From the NCBI RefSeq assembly GCF_021130785.1, contig NC_060215.1, forward strand, positions 68,080,501 through 68,144,500: 64,000 nt of DNA, read 5' to 3'. A program made the translations under genes and the position numbers. Source of the stretch: Homalodisca vitripennis (taxonomy: Eukaryota; Arthropoda; Insecta; Hemiptera; Cicadellidae). Shown here piece by piece: positions 37,861 to 49,507 of the stretch (positions are counted from its first letter, which is position 1; each line of letters begins with the position of its first letter). A model generated the notes under the pieces. It was given only the letters and a program-made list of their open reading frames with translations, did no database searches and had not been told where the DNA came from.

Positions 37861-38249
37861 AGAGAACTGGAAAGAGAACGAAGCCATTTACAACAGCAAC
37901 ACAGCCAGTTGCGAGAGCACCAATTGCAGCAGCAACTGAGGGAACAGCAACTACACCAGCAATTGCAACAACATCATCAGCGTGATTTACTACATCAGAA
38001 GCAACAGCAGCAGCAGCAACAACATATGAGAGAGAATCATCTTCAACAACTACATCATCATCAACAACAACAGAATCATCAACAGCAACAGATTCAGCAG
38101 CAAAGAGAACTGGAGCATCATCGACTTGGCCGCATTCAGCAGATGCCGGCTGGTTACCCTGCACCAAGGGAAGACCCAGCACCTCGTATGATGCAGTTCT
38201 CCCGTGAACAACAACAGCCTCCTCCAACCCGATCTCATTCTGAAGCTAG
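37861..38249 (+). CDS. Smr: Smr exon J: Gln/His/Arg coiled-coil-like segment
   Basis: Exon follows CCATTTTTCAG and ends two bases into a Ser codon before GTAAAA. Fragment residues 727-855. RELERERSHLQQQHSQLREH opens a long Gln/Leu/Glu/Arg-rich stretch with Leu spacing that could form an extended helix or coiled coil, then polyQ (QKQQQQQQQ), then GRIQQMPAGYPAPREDPAPR and an Arg/Ser tail. Mixed CAA/CAG codons suggest purifying or old expansion rather than a fresh microsatellite. Joined with the next exon the split codon is AGT (Ser). Confidence 0.9.
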
Positions 38250-38543
38250 GTAAAACTTATGGCTTACTATTTATTCTTTGCACATCTAATTGTCCTTTCA
38301 AATCAAAATAATATGATCACTATACATTGATATTTAGATAGAAGAAGAATAGTTGCTTTATCACTATTTCTGATTTACCACTAATACAAAATTTAGTTTC
38401 TCTTCATTTCATTTGCTACGTTCTCTTACTTCATAGATATCCAAAAGGAATCCATACCCACATTCTCAATGGTTTTCAGTTTTTGTGTTAACTTTTATTA
38501 GTAATCAACAATATTTTAACGTTATACCTCAACATATTTTCAG
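38250..38543. other. Smr: Smr intron
   Basis: A short 294-bp intron beginning GTAAAA and ending CATATTTTCAG. Confidence 0.85.
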
Positions 38544-38826
38544 TGGTGGAAGAGAAGGAAACAGCAACTCCACAATGAGTGGTTCAAGTGGTGTTGGTGG
38601 TGGTGGCGGCAGTAGTAACCGCAGTGGTAGTGGCAGCAGCAGTGGCAGAACAGGGCAAGGTGGATCAGATTCCTCCACTGTGACAGCCGCTAGTCTCATT
38701 GATGCAATCATCACTCACCAAATAAACCAGCCAAGTAGTGATGCACAAGCAGGCCAAGCAGGCACACCAGGCAACCCCACTGGTCCACAGTCACAGGTCA
38801 CAAGGCCTGGTGACAGGCTTTTTCAG
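38544..38826 (+). CDS. Smr: Smr exon K: CoRNR box 1
   Basis: Exon follows CATATTTTCAG and ends CAG before GTAAGC. Fragment residues 856-950. A Gly/Ser-rich low-complexity linker is followed by STVTAASLIDAIITHQINQP. LIDAIITHQI (38695-38724) fits the co-repressor nuclear-receptor box I/L-x-x-I/V-I-x-x-x-I/L, the helix that docks into the ligand-binding domain of unliganded receptors. After it come Gln/Gly/Pro-rich residues and RPGDRLFQ. In this family the CoRNR helices lie near the C-terminus, exactly as here. Confidence 0.93.
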
Positions 38827-39920
38827 GTAAGCCTACTAACAGAAAAAAATATGAAAAAAAACTTTCAATAACTATATTGGTCATACTAGATTAAGTTTGC
38901 CAAATAATATTTAATAAGTGGTAATATAAATATTTAACTACAATAAGTACAGTCTACGAATTAGATAGGTACCTTAGATTTTGGAGTCAAGTATTTGCTC
39001 AGAGTTTTAAACACATATTTTATTAATAACTTTTTGTACTTATTTCAATAAAATTTAACTTTTTAATAAGAAATAACTTACACAGACTTACACTTTTATG
39101 AAAATTAATTTAAAACTTACAGGTTCTGCTAATGTTATGCTTAGTAATAAAGAAATCAAAATACACTAAATACATATAGAACATGTATAGTATGAAAATC
39201 GTGGCCCCCAACATGAAGTGGTGTAACTGCCCGTAATTGTAATATAATTTTTTATAGACTTTCCCTTTAAATTGCCTGAGAAAGGTTAACCATATAATTT
39301 TAACGGCTCTTTATAAATAGAAATGTAATATAATCATATCCATGACTACAGCTGTTGCTCATGAAAATCGTTAACACTGAGACATAATTCTGTTTTTACT
39401 CTTCTGAAGAATTGTGTTTAGAAACACACCACTTAGTGTTTGATGCGACAAAATGTCCACAATAAAATTGGAAAAAATGTTGTGACAAATTTTTACTACA
39501 TACAGTAAATAAATATAAGATTTCTTTTACTAAATCTCAATTTCTTATACATTATTAATGTACACAAAATAGTGTGTCTCATGTTGTATGATTGTCTAAA
39601 ACTAAAATTTGAGAAGCCTTTTGAATTTTCATTCTAAAATCTAAAACTTTAAATTAAAACCTATGTGCTTGCTTTTAAATTGTATATTCATAGCATATTT
39701 ATATCCTTGAAACATTATATACAAGATTATATTGAGATAAGTATTATAACTTCCATGACTTTTAAGTAAACTTTGAAAAACAAGGTTGGTGCTATAAATG
39801 TTTCTAACTGGCACATTAAGGGTTAATAAATTGGATACAAAGTAATTTGGATATAGATTTGATTTTTGTTTTTAATCTTACACAGTTATAATTGTTAATA
39901 ACATGGAAAACATCTTTCAG
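38827..39920. other. Smr: Smr intron
   Basis: Begins GTAAGC and ends CATCTTTCAG. AT-rich, no other feature. Confidence 0.8.
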
Positions 39921-40613
39921 GGATTTCATCGAGATGGCCCTGAAGCAAATGGAAAATTGTCTCCTTTGAAATCAGGACTAGCAATGGCAGGAAGTCCAGA
40001 TCCTAAACAAGGTTCATTAAATCTTGGAGAACATATAGAATCAATAATAAACAAAGACTATCCACCTACATCGCGTCATGCTCAGTTCCAAGGCTATGAG
40101 CCTCAGGCATGGAAGTTGAGGCGAGCTCTCCAACAAAAGGAACTGGATCAGAGTCAAGCACTCAGAGAAAAGAATGATGAACGCACCATAGTGAGAATGG
40201 CTGGCCCGCCATCACCTTCACCACGAGCCCGGTACTACGAGCAGCCTGCCGTACCCCTCTCAGCCTTGGATTATGTCAAGAACCGCATAGTAGAGGTGAT
40301 GCGCACGTCAGAAGAAGAAGGGGGCTCCAAGACTGGTGGAGGAGAAAGTCCTGGTGGTGGGGACATGGTCATCGATGAAGGTGAAGAACAGACTTCACGA
40401 ACTGCTACACCACAAGCCTCTGCACCATTCATAGCGACATCTGCAGCATACACGTATCCATTCTCAGCACTCAGCCTCAATGCTGGAGCACCTCCTGTGC
40501 CGGTTTCTGTTGCGAACACCTCTTCCAAGCAACCTGTTACCACTACAGACTCAGTCCCTGAGCCTGCTCCTCTGCTCTCTGCCCAATATGAGCCACTTTC
40601 AGATGAAGATTAG
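39921..40613 (+). CDS. Smr: Smr last exon: CoRNR box 2 and conserved C-terminus
   Basis: Exon follows CATCTTTCAG in phase 0 and runs to TAG at 40611-40613; fragment residues 951-1180. Early in the exon, LGEHIESIINKDY contains a second CoRNR core IESII (40035-40049). Further on are YEPQAWKLRRALQQKE, then PLSALDYVKNRIVEVMRTSE, a block strongly conserved at the C-terminus of NCoR/SMRT proteins, an acidic Gly-rich stretch, and an Ala/Pro-rich tail ending LLSAQYEPLSDED. The length and ending agree with a complete family C-terminus. An in-frame ATG at 39903 lies in the intron and is not the start. Confidence 0.95.
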   Translation, partial: GFHRDGPEANGKLSPLKSGLAMAGSPDPKQGSLNLGEHIESIINKDYPPTSRHAQFQGYEPQAWKLRRALQQKELDQSQALREKNDERTIVRMAGPPSPSPRARYYEQPAVPLSALDYVKNRIVEVMRTSEEEGGSKTGGGESPGGGDMVIDEGEEQTSRTATPQASAPFIATSAAYTYPFSALSLNAGAPPVPVSVANTSSKQPVTTTDSVPEPAPLLSAQYEPLSDED

Positions 40614-41995
40614 TGGTCGATTTGCCTGCTGGACTTTTCAGCGTTCCTTGGGGGCTGGCACACGTGGATGGAATACCTTCCAAATCTTTCTGATAATAAT
40701 TTAACAAATTGTACCTCAAGAGACTGAGTCTGTATTGTGAATAATTTATACTTGTCTATGTTTATTTTGATTTTATACTTACATATCTATGTTTTGGTTC
40801 CTTTTAACAAAATTCCTGGAAATGACGATTTATTTTGGCCTTCTGTTTCTTAGTTGAAATTTAGTAATAAATATTGTGAACAAAATATTATGTTTAAATT
40901 CAAAACACATTATGTTTTTAATATTTTGTTTGATTAAATAGCTTTCAACGTAATCTAATTTGCTTGTCCAAGTTTTTTTATAAAACTCCAATACATCAGT
41001 TCAAATACAACATTTATTGATGTGTTTAAATATATATTTATAATTCAACTTTGCTCAAAAATAAAGTAGGCCTATGTCACAGATATAATTAAATTAATCT
41101 AAGGGTTAGCCTAAGAAATAATGTAAACTTAATGTGAACTACATGGAGCTATTTGTTGAGGATGTAATTTGTGATCAGGTAAACTAGTTATTGTTTCCAT
41201 TGTGTTAACAGCACAGTTTAAACGAAATAATAATTATCAGTATCCAGTCTATGTTGTTGAAGTCATGCTGAGTTTATCTTTTGTTTTATTCGTGTGATTA
41301 GTTTTATTGTTAGTTCTAATGTTAGTCTGTTGAAAAATATTTGTCTTTTTTTATTTTGAGGGATCAAAGTTCTGTTCATTCCAATTTTATTAAGAATTAA
41401 CTTAGTGACTGAATGTAAATGTTGCATTTTAGTATGTATGCTATGTTATGCGATCGGTTTACTAAAGTGCAAATATTTTTTGATTACCGCTTTTATCTAA
41501 TCAATTGTCTGTTTCTCTCATATATTTTAATTTTTTACCTAACCAAATTGAATAAAGAATCGTTAAGCTGTGTAATATAAATATTATTTGTTATAATGTA
41601 TACTGTAAGTGTTTAAAAAGTGATAAGATGGATCAAACGGACTGTCCCTGTCTAAACTGAAACGTTTAATGTTTGTGTTTGCCTGGTGGCATTGCTGTTG
41701 CGTTGTGATCCATTAGTTTAATGTATATTTCACTTTAATGTTTTGTGGACTGTGCATTGACATTTTCACAATTACTTATTTATCACAATGTAAATATCTG
41801 TAGATGAAACCAGTAGGATGAAGTTGTAAATATGAACTTTAGTTTTTTAAGTATGATAAAATGCTGGTTATTCCTTCCTTCATACGAATTTAATCCAATA
41901 GTACATTTTTAGGGGATTAAGATGATTGTATATATTTTCTGTGAAAATAATTATTTCTTTTTCTTTTTGGTCAAATAAACAGTTTTTAAAGTGTT
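40614..41995 (+). other. Smr: Smr 3' untranslated region
   Basis: AT-rich sequence after the TAG. Candidate polyadenylation signals AATAAA are at 41551-41556 and 41974-41979; the latter, in TCAAATAAACAG, is followed by GT/T-rich sequence and is my preferred end. Earlier AATAAA copies may give shorter transcripts. The end is inferred, not demonstrated. Confidence 0.6.
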
Positions 41996-42652
41996 CAATT
42001 TCTATACAGCTGTTTCTGGTTTTGGAAAATTAATAAATTTAATTTTGTCTATGTTTTTGCGCGTTGTTAATGTTAATCCAAAGATATTCGGTGATGTCGG
42101 GATGGGATGCCTGTGACTGTGATGCTGTAGCGTAGCTTCTGTACATACACTCGTCCACATCTCTCAATCAAATTTCATGTGTTCTCTGCGAGTGGATCCC
42201 CTGCCCACTCATATTTTTATACAGAATGGTATGATTCTACTAATTTTACCTTGTAAACAAGCCTTCACAGTGTTTTAATTTTCTATCTTAATATGTTAAG
42301 CTGTTCATAAAATAAAATAAAATAAAATAGGTTTTTATATTTATATTTTTATTTATTTTCCTTTTTAGCAAAATTTCTGACAGATTTTTAGCCACATTTT
42401 CAAGTTCCCCAGAATTTGTTAGATCAAATATCAACCTAAAATTACATTTTATTCTGCATTATTCTTCGTTATCAAAACAAGAAGTGAGGAATACTTTATG
42501 TACCAATAATTATATAGAGTCGATATATGGAACAAATTTCTCTTTACATCCTAAACAAACTATTTCAATATTTTCTCGTAATGTAGTTTGGGGAATGTCT
42601 AGGATAACGCAATCACTTAGGTTGATATGGTTTCAATTTTATTTTTTATATA
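41996..42652. other. Intergenic gap between Smr and the Tigger-like element
   Basis: Contains a short AAAAT repeat (about 42307-42329) and otherwise AT-rich sequence without recognised features. Additional AATAAA copies occur within the repeat. Confidence 0.5.
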
Positions 42653-42980
42653 CAGTGTGTTCCACATTTTATGCACACTGAAGGGATCTTGGGAACTGTA
42701 AGAGATACAGAATGCAAAGATTAAATAGAGAAATTTGTGCATAATAACAAGACCAACAAATTAATATGGTCAAGTTGAAATGCAATCACCTATTTCTTAC
42801 TCAATCAAAAGAAAGTAGCTTTTTTACTGATTTCAAAGATACTGTGTTTGTTATACTTTCCTCGTGGTTTGTATTAAATAATCCATAACAACCTGGTTTT
42901 GTGTTGTTGTGTGAAGAGAATTTTTATTTTAGTATTCAGATAGTTGGTAAACCTGACTGATATTTCACTGCACAGTAAAA
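42653..42980 (+). repeat. Left terminal inverted repeat of the Tigger-like element
   Basis: About 328 bp. It begins CAGTGTGTTCC after TA and ends near TGATATTTCACTGCACAG, next to the 3' end of the transposase remnant. By eye it matches the complement of the right repeat at most positions. Confidence 0.85.
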
Positions 42981-43906
42981 CAGTACAGTGTGGAGGTAAA
43001 CATATAATTTTAGTATGATTTTCTCTAGCCTTATTGATAATCTTTGTGTGGATCCCATGACCATCCAAAATTAAGAACTGGAGCATCTTTTGAAGGCTTG
43101 GTGTGTTCTAAAATGTGTTCAAACCATTTCAAGAAAATATCAGTTTGCGTCCAGTCTCTGGGAGTACATGCTAATTTTGATCGTCGGGGAGCACCGTCTG
43201 CAAGCTCAGCCTTCATGTTCTTTCTGGGAAATATTACAAAGGGAGGAATGAAAGTTCCCTTAGCCAACCTGCAAGTTTCAAATGTCGAAAGCAAGCCTCT
43301 TTCTGCTGAAGTTATCGCTCCGACTTGCCTCCTTTCCTTCAAAGCGAAAACCTATTGAGTGTCTACTTTAGGTAGTACGCCTTTTTTGTCACAGTTGTAA
43401 ATCTATAAGCTGGATACTTTTGATTATCCAGAACCGTTTTTAAAATATCAAATAATTTTATTATATTGACTGTTAAAGCCTTGAGCTCTTGTTAGAGAAG
43501 TAGCTTCAGGGTTTATCAAAGTGATATATGGATGCCTGTTTTTGGTCACGAGACTACAAGCCATGTAGCATAAATCATTTTGTGTGACACCGTAGAACCG
43601 TTGTTCCATTTCAATTATGTGTTGACAATTTTGTGTTGACAAGTTCCAGCTCCTGGTCATCAGTAAACACCTTCCTGTATTTTCCCAGAATTGTTTTGTT
43701 ATCAAGTGCATCAATATTATTCTCTAGGAATCTTCTTTGGTAGTGTTTCTTGGTACATCTAATTGTTTTGCTGCTTTTGCAAATGGCATCTTATCTCGTC
43801 TTACAGCCAAAATAGCTTCTTTCATCGCCTCTGGTCTCCAAGATTGTTGGGTAGATTGTCTTGTTTGTACGCCATCTTGATATGATCTGCAAATTACGAA
43901 ATACAA
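42874..43906 (-). pseudogene. Broken pogo/Tigger-type DDE transposase
   Basis: Four minus-strand pieces in order. 43906-43724 has a psq/CENP-B-type helix-turn-helix start (EAMKEAILAVRRDKMPFAKA then AKQLDVPRNT). 43714-43448 has IEMEQRFYGVTQNDLCYMAC. 43342-43031 has the DDE core approach (VGAITSAERGLLSTFETCR, FIPPFVIFPRKNMK, FLKWFEHILEHTKPSKDAPV). 43086-42874 has LILDGHGIHTK, where the Asp-Gly-His matches the second catalytic Asp region, then NHTKIICLPPHCTVLL. The final catalytic residues run into the terminal repeat. Frame changes between pieces make it non-functional. The family is clear from the DDE-1 phrases; the exact subfamily is not. Confidence 0.85.
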
Positions 43907-45010
43907 TAAAATATTTTATAGAGACTATTAAGCATATTAAGGGTTGATAAATGAAATAAAACACAATATTCTTCTCCAACAGAAACTTCATTAGTGTATG
44001 AACATATAAATATGCAGCAATTACATAGACATATACAAGTACCATACCATTCAATACACCTGAACACATAATAAACATACAATTCATAAAGCAAAATGAA
44101 GAATCGGTTACGGCAGACCATGCAACCATTATCAGGCCACAGATGAAAATTATTTCCACTAATATATTTCATACCATAAAAAAAACATTAAAAAATGGAT
44201 TTAATTGTATAGTACACTAAGAATAAAAAATAATGAGCCATATTACTTTAAAAAATAATATTGACATGCAATATTGAATGCACCGGGAAAAGTTGGTAAC
44301 CAAGAGCCTAACCTGATGGAAAATCACTTTAGTAAACATTATTTAAAGGTTAAATCAAGACTACCAATTAGCAGTATAGCTTATAACTGTATTCCTAATT
44401 ATTACGTAGTTAGAACTATTGCAATTTCTACTTACCAAAAGTCAGGCATGTAGAAAAACGTAAAAAATAATATGACAAAGAAGAATTTAAGGACGATTGC
44501 TCACTCAGACGCACAGAGAACACTAAGGCCATCGGTATGAACTAGTTAGCAGACATAACCTAGAGTAGCCACTTTACCCGCCTTGGCCACTTAGCTCGTT
44601 TTTCCCTACTGATTTTGATTTTTTTTACATTGTGTTCAATAACGTATTTGCATCACGCACATCTTACAACAACTTCGACACCGCTTGTTACTCTGCGTGT
44701 ATAAAACTTTTTTGGTGATTTATTTCCAAATAAAAATATCCAATTGTGCCAAATCTTGTAAACGTGCAGTCCAGCAGACTTTCTTAGTTAGAGTAAAATA
44801 AGCTGTGTTTAAATTTAATTAGGTTGTTTAATTATTTTTAAATGATGGTTTTAATTTTAATTTTTATAAAATTATAAATGATGATACAATTAAAAAAAAA
44901 AACTTGCTATTTGTGTAATTAATTGCAAAAATGTCAGTTACAGTCATTTTTAGACAGACTTTGTCTGATAATTTCTGATGTTTCACTTAACAGCTGATTC
45001 CAAGACTGTG

Positions 45011-45581
45011 TGCAGTGAAATATCAGTCAGGTTTACCAACTATTCGAATAGCAGAATACAAATTTTGTTCGCACAACCATACAAAAACAGATTTTATGGA
45101 TTATTTGATGAAAACCACAAGGAAAGTGTAACATACATGGTATTTTGAAATCATTAAAGAAAATCTACTTTCTTTTAATTGAGTAAGAAACGGGTTATTG
45201 CATTAAAATATTGACTCTAACCCTACACCTCCTGCTTGCTGGTCTTGAATAGTTTTTAATCATAATATTTAAAAAATAGAAGAAATTTGATTCAGATTTC
45301 ATGTAAAAAAACGTTTTAATAAGGTACTAATAAATAATAAGAGAGCTGTAATACTTTGAACATTTTCATCACAAAACAAAATCAACCATCATCAATCAAT
45401 TGATGTTTTGTTCTGAAAAACAATTGTTTTTAAACAGTAAGTGAACAATGTAACCAATAATCAAATTGACCACATTAGTTTGTAGGTTTTGTTATTATGC
45501 ACAAAATTGTCCATTTAATTTTTGCTGAATTTCTTATAACTTCCTAGATCCCTTCTGTGTGCATAAACTTAGGAACACCTA
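45011..45581 (-). repeat. Right terminal inverted repeat with internal insertion
   Basis: The inner part (45011-45204) and outer part (45461-45581) match the left repeat in inverse orientation. The 256 bp between them have no counterpart on the left, so either an insertion here or a deletion there. The outer end reads GGAACACC before TA-rich sequence. Confidence 0.8.
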
Positions 45582-46719
45582 TATATAATTAGAGTTAAAT
45601 CTATTTTTAAAATAATTTTATTTGAATATGACTTATGACATTTTTCTCAAGTTAATGAGCTACATAATTATTAAAAATGACAATTTACTGTTGAAAATTT
45701 ATGTATAAATGTTTTCTAATGTAAATGAAACAGTTATCTAAAATATGTTTAAATTTAAATGCAGGATTTCATCAAAATCATACAATTCGATTAAGCTCCA
45801 TCATGGTTTTGGCTACAAAAATTCAAATTAATCTCTTTATAACTTGAACAAGAGTTTTTAGAGATATATATCGCACCTTAATTTGAATGGATTATAAATA
45901 TTCATCAACAATATATTTTTATCTAATTTGGGAAAAAATCAACCTAGATATGTGGCTATGTCAGATGTTCAAATACACACTTTTTTGTATTACACTAATG
46001 AACACAACTTATAAACAATTTTAGTAAAAAAATTCTCTTCTACACACTTTTTATTTGTAGGAAAAAACACTAGTTGGCTTTCCTAATTTAATTTATAACT
46101 GATATTAAATTGGTTTAGGTTTTCACATTCTGGAAAAAACTCTAGCTTATACAATTTTTCATAAAAACGGTTTTTTTAGTGAAAATGGAATATAAAATGT
46201 TTGCTTTACTCCTTTATTACAGGTTTTGTTTCATAAACCAAGCATACTAAGTTATCTGGAACTTTGAATAGCTAGCCACGGCTCCTGTCAACTCCTGTTA
46301 AAAATACATAAAATGACTTTTATAAAAGAACTTGTGCTTATTATGTACTGTGATTTAATTATTTGCCCCAAAATCTCATAACAAAAAAATTTATTTGTTT
46401 TTTGTAATAGTACTCTTCTGAGAACAACCATACACTGTTTCCCAAACTTGTGTACTGTATTACATTTTAAATTGATACAATATTATTTTGACATAAACCA
46501 TAACTTGAATTGTTTTACAAACTAAAGAAAGATACTTGTTTTTTACAGTAAGATTCTATTACAGTACCATGAATTTGAGGTAATGAACTATTCATGATGA
46601 AGACAACCCCATTATTATAATATTATTGCGCGGTTCATTAGTCCTTGATCAGCTGAGCATGTCTGACTCAGACTAAGTTTAAAGTATGGGGGTTAAACTA
46701 GATAATTAAATAAACCAGT
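45582..46719. other. AT-rich gap between two mobile elements
   Basis: No gene, repeat or element recognised. Confidence 0.5.
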
Positions 46720-47934
46720 TATCTTACCATTTTAAGAGCTTTTTTATTGCAAAATTCAGACAGTTTTCTCATCATAAATATTGCTTTAGATAACTTTAAA
46801 CAGAGAGTAGTTATATGGTCATTCCAATTTAAATTTTTGTCGATAATTAATCCGAGAAATTTTGTGGAATCATACATTGGTATTACTAAATTGTCAACTG
46901 CTATTTGAATTTCAAAGGAAGATTTTTATTTGAAGTAAAATTTACAGCTGTTGATTTATTTGCATTTACTGTTAAAAAGTTTTCATTAAAGTATTGCACT
47001 ATATTATTAATTTGTATATTTGCTATGATTTCTAATTCCTCCAAATTTTTGTGTTTATATAATATAGATGTGTCATCTGCATATAAAATTGTCTGGTTAG
47101 GATTACTTACATTTCCAATGTCATTAATATATTATATTAAAAATAGCAATGGACCAAGGACGGAACCCTGAGGAACACCCCATTTAATGTCTCCTCTTTT
47201 AGATGTGACTTCAGCCTGATCATTTTTTATAGTGACAAATTGTTTCTGACAGACCAAGTAAGATTTCAGTAAATCATGAGGTGTCCCTCTTATTCCTTAG
47301 TTTTCTAATTTATCAAGCAAAATATTTATATAGTCAAAAGCTTTTTGTAAATCCAGAAACACAAATAAAATCACCATGTATTATTCCTGTAATTATTTCA
47401 TTAAGAAATTTGATTATGGCTGACAAAGTGGATTTTCCCCTTGTGAATCCACGCTGATTTACAAAAAGTATGCTCTTAGCTTCTAAAAAATCAATTAACC
47501 TATTACAAATAGCTTTCTCAAAAACTTGAGAAATAACAGGCAGAAGTGCAACTGGTCTATGGTTAATAATTTGTGAGCAGTTTCCCTTGTTTTTTAAAAA
47601 TAGGCACAATTTTAGAAATTTTTAGACTATCTGGGAAAATTCCTGATTCAAAACTTGTATTAATTATAAATGACAAAGGTCCTGCTATAGCATCTGAAAT
47701 ATTCTTTAATAAATTAGTACTTGTGCAGTCCCAACCAACTGCAAAACTATTCCTCAAGTTCTTTATTATTTTAAGAATCTCTTTTTCAGAGGTTGGGTGA
47801 AGAAACATGCTGCTTTCAATTCTTTTACCCTTGAAAGAGTAATTCAGATTATTAAAATTAATAGCCAATTGTTCAGGGATGCCCTTAAAATATTCATTAA
47901 ATTGATTGGCAATAACATTGGGATCAGTTATCAA
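46720..47934 (-). pseudogene. Reverse transcriptase of the LINE
   Basis: Minus strand. ISDAIAGPLSFIINTSFESG and FPDSLKISKIVPIFKK open the finger region, followed by NHRPVALLPVISQVFEKAIC and QRGFTRGKSTLSAI. Around 47280-47340 is an AFDY-type block. Near 47150 are GVPQGS-type residues, and YADD (47072-47083) is the catalytic pair. The thumb continues with STKFLGLIIDKNLNWNDHI and ends near 46720. Several frame changes. It belongs to the CR1/Jockey-like group by motif shape. Confidence 0.9.
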
Positions 47935-48299
47935 ATTAACATTGTTTCTTAGTGAAATGTTAGCTCTATTTTTTTGTATTTCTTCCTAAATCTCTGTTTA
48001 TGACTTTCCATGTATCAGCATTTAAGTTTTTTGAATTCAAAATTTTATTTGTCATATATTCTTGTTTTGTTTTTCTTAGCTGACTTTCATATTTTTGCTT
48101 TTGCATTTTGAAAGATTTTTAATTGAAAATTTATTACGGTTTCGAACCCAGAGTGATTCAAGGAAAATTAAAACATTTTTTGTCTTAGTAATTTCTTTAG
48201 TTATCCATGGAGTTTTATCTTTAATCTGTTTCTTAATATTTTTATTTTTATTGGGCAACAAATATCAAGATTAAAATTTAATATTTCAACAAAACTAGA

Positions 48300-49090
48300 A
48301 TATTGCTTATTGACATCACAACTTGATGCCACTATATCCCAGTTTTCTTTTTGAAGAAAATAATTTAGTATGCGTACATTTTCTCCATTGAAAGACCTTG
48401 CTTTTGTTGGTATTCACTTTAAGAAATATTCTGTTGCATCATTAATAGGAATACTAAGTGTGATACCAAAGTGATCTGATAATCCTGTAATTATGACTTT
48501 TGAAGTTACTTTTTTTAAGCCCAACTTTTTATTGATTATTGTATTATCCAAAGCTGACTGTGTATACATACTGAGTTACTCTGGTTGGTTGGTTTATCAG
48601 GTATCTAAAATTGAATTCATTGAGAAAAGTCATTAGTTTAAATTTATTGTTAGAGTGCACTAAAATATCAATATTAAAATCTCCCATCAGAATACAATTA
48701 GAACTAGAATCAAGTGAGTCAACTATTCTGGATAATTTACATATAAAACTGTCAATATCAGAATTGGGCGGCCTGTAGATACAAATAATTATGTCATTGT
48801 TTATTTTAGTTATAATTCCTGTAGCTTCCAGTAATTCTTCACATGAAGTTATATCAAGTGTTTTAAATGAAACAGAACGCTTTGTGAAAATTGCAGCTCC
48901 ACCACCTTTAATTGAGGTTCTAGAAAAAGAATTAGCCAATGTATACATCCAATTATTTAAATTTGATCCATTCAAGAATGTTATCGCTCGACCAATGTTC
49001 AGTTATCAGTAAAATGTCAGGATTTATCTGGTCAATTAAAATTTCAAAATGGTTTAATTTTGGTTGTAAGCTCCTTGCATTCTGATGGAA
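48300..49090 (-). pseudogene. APE-type endonuclease of the LINE
   Basis: Minus strand. KVFHQNARSLQPKLNHFEIL carries the first endonuclease block (Q-N-x-R-S-L). INPDILLITEHWS has the catalytic Glu. AAIFTKRS and IICIYRPPNSDIDSF follow. ILMGDFNIDIL is the Asp/Asn block (48661-48695), and GLSDHFGITL near 48470 is the terminal SDH block. At least one frameshift (near 48545) and one stop interrupt it. These blocks define the nuclease that nicks target DNA for LINE insertion. Confidence 0.9.
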
Positions 49091-49507
49091 AACCTTAAAG
49101 TCTGTACATTTGTCTCTACCTGTGATACTTGCAAGTTTTTTTACGATCTAATTCAAAATTTATTCTATTATTATAGGTTACATTAAAAATATTTAAAGTG
49201 TCACTTGAACAAGATACTAAATGCTCCCTAGTAGAAAGAAAATCACTGAAAACATTTTTCTTCTTAATTGCACTGTGAGGAGTAGACCACTCTGAAATGT
49301 TAGTGGCCAATGATTCATTGTCGAGGCATTTGGTGTCCGTAGACTTTGTTGTGTTCAACGCTTCACAGGAGTCGCCATCGACAAATGATGTAGATGTCTC
49401 TCATACTATATTTGGGTTTGACATGTCAGGATTTTCATGATTCTGCAGCAGCACAGAGATGGTATGTCGCAGATGTTGAACAAACTTGGCATGTGTTAAA
49501 CCATTCC

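Larger units (their letters stand above)
42653..45581 (-). mobile_element. pogo/Tigger-like DNA transposon with long terminal inverted repeats
   Basis: The left terminal repeat (42653 to about 42980) and the right one (about 45011-45581) are inverted copies. Matching blocks include TTTATGCACAC then GAAGGGATCT, TTTGTGCATAATAACAA, TTTCTTACTCAAT then AAAAGAAAGTAG, AATAATCCATAA, and ATAGTTGGTAAACCTGACTG. Both ends sit at TA, the target used by this superfamily. The right copy carries about 256 extra bases (45205-45460). Between them, on the minus strand, are degraded pieces of a pogo/Tigger transposase (42874-43906). Such long inverted repeats are unusual for this group. Confidence 0.85.

Noticed and set aside
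37844..38227. 127-codon minus-strand frame rich in Val/Ala/Asp
   Set aside because: Complement of the Gln/His-coding exon J; low-complexity shadow.
39903..39920. ATG just before the last Smr exon
   Set aside because: Intronic; the acceptor at 39919-39920 and phase matching show the exon starts at 39921.
43791..44172. Overlapping minus-strand frames of 92-122 codons upstream of the Tigger helix-turn-helix
   Set aside because: Overlap the transposase 5' region in other frames and show no family resemblance.
47573..47800. Plus-strand 75-codon frame
   Set aside because: Antisense shadow of the minus-strand LINE reverse transcriptase.
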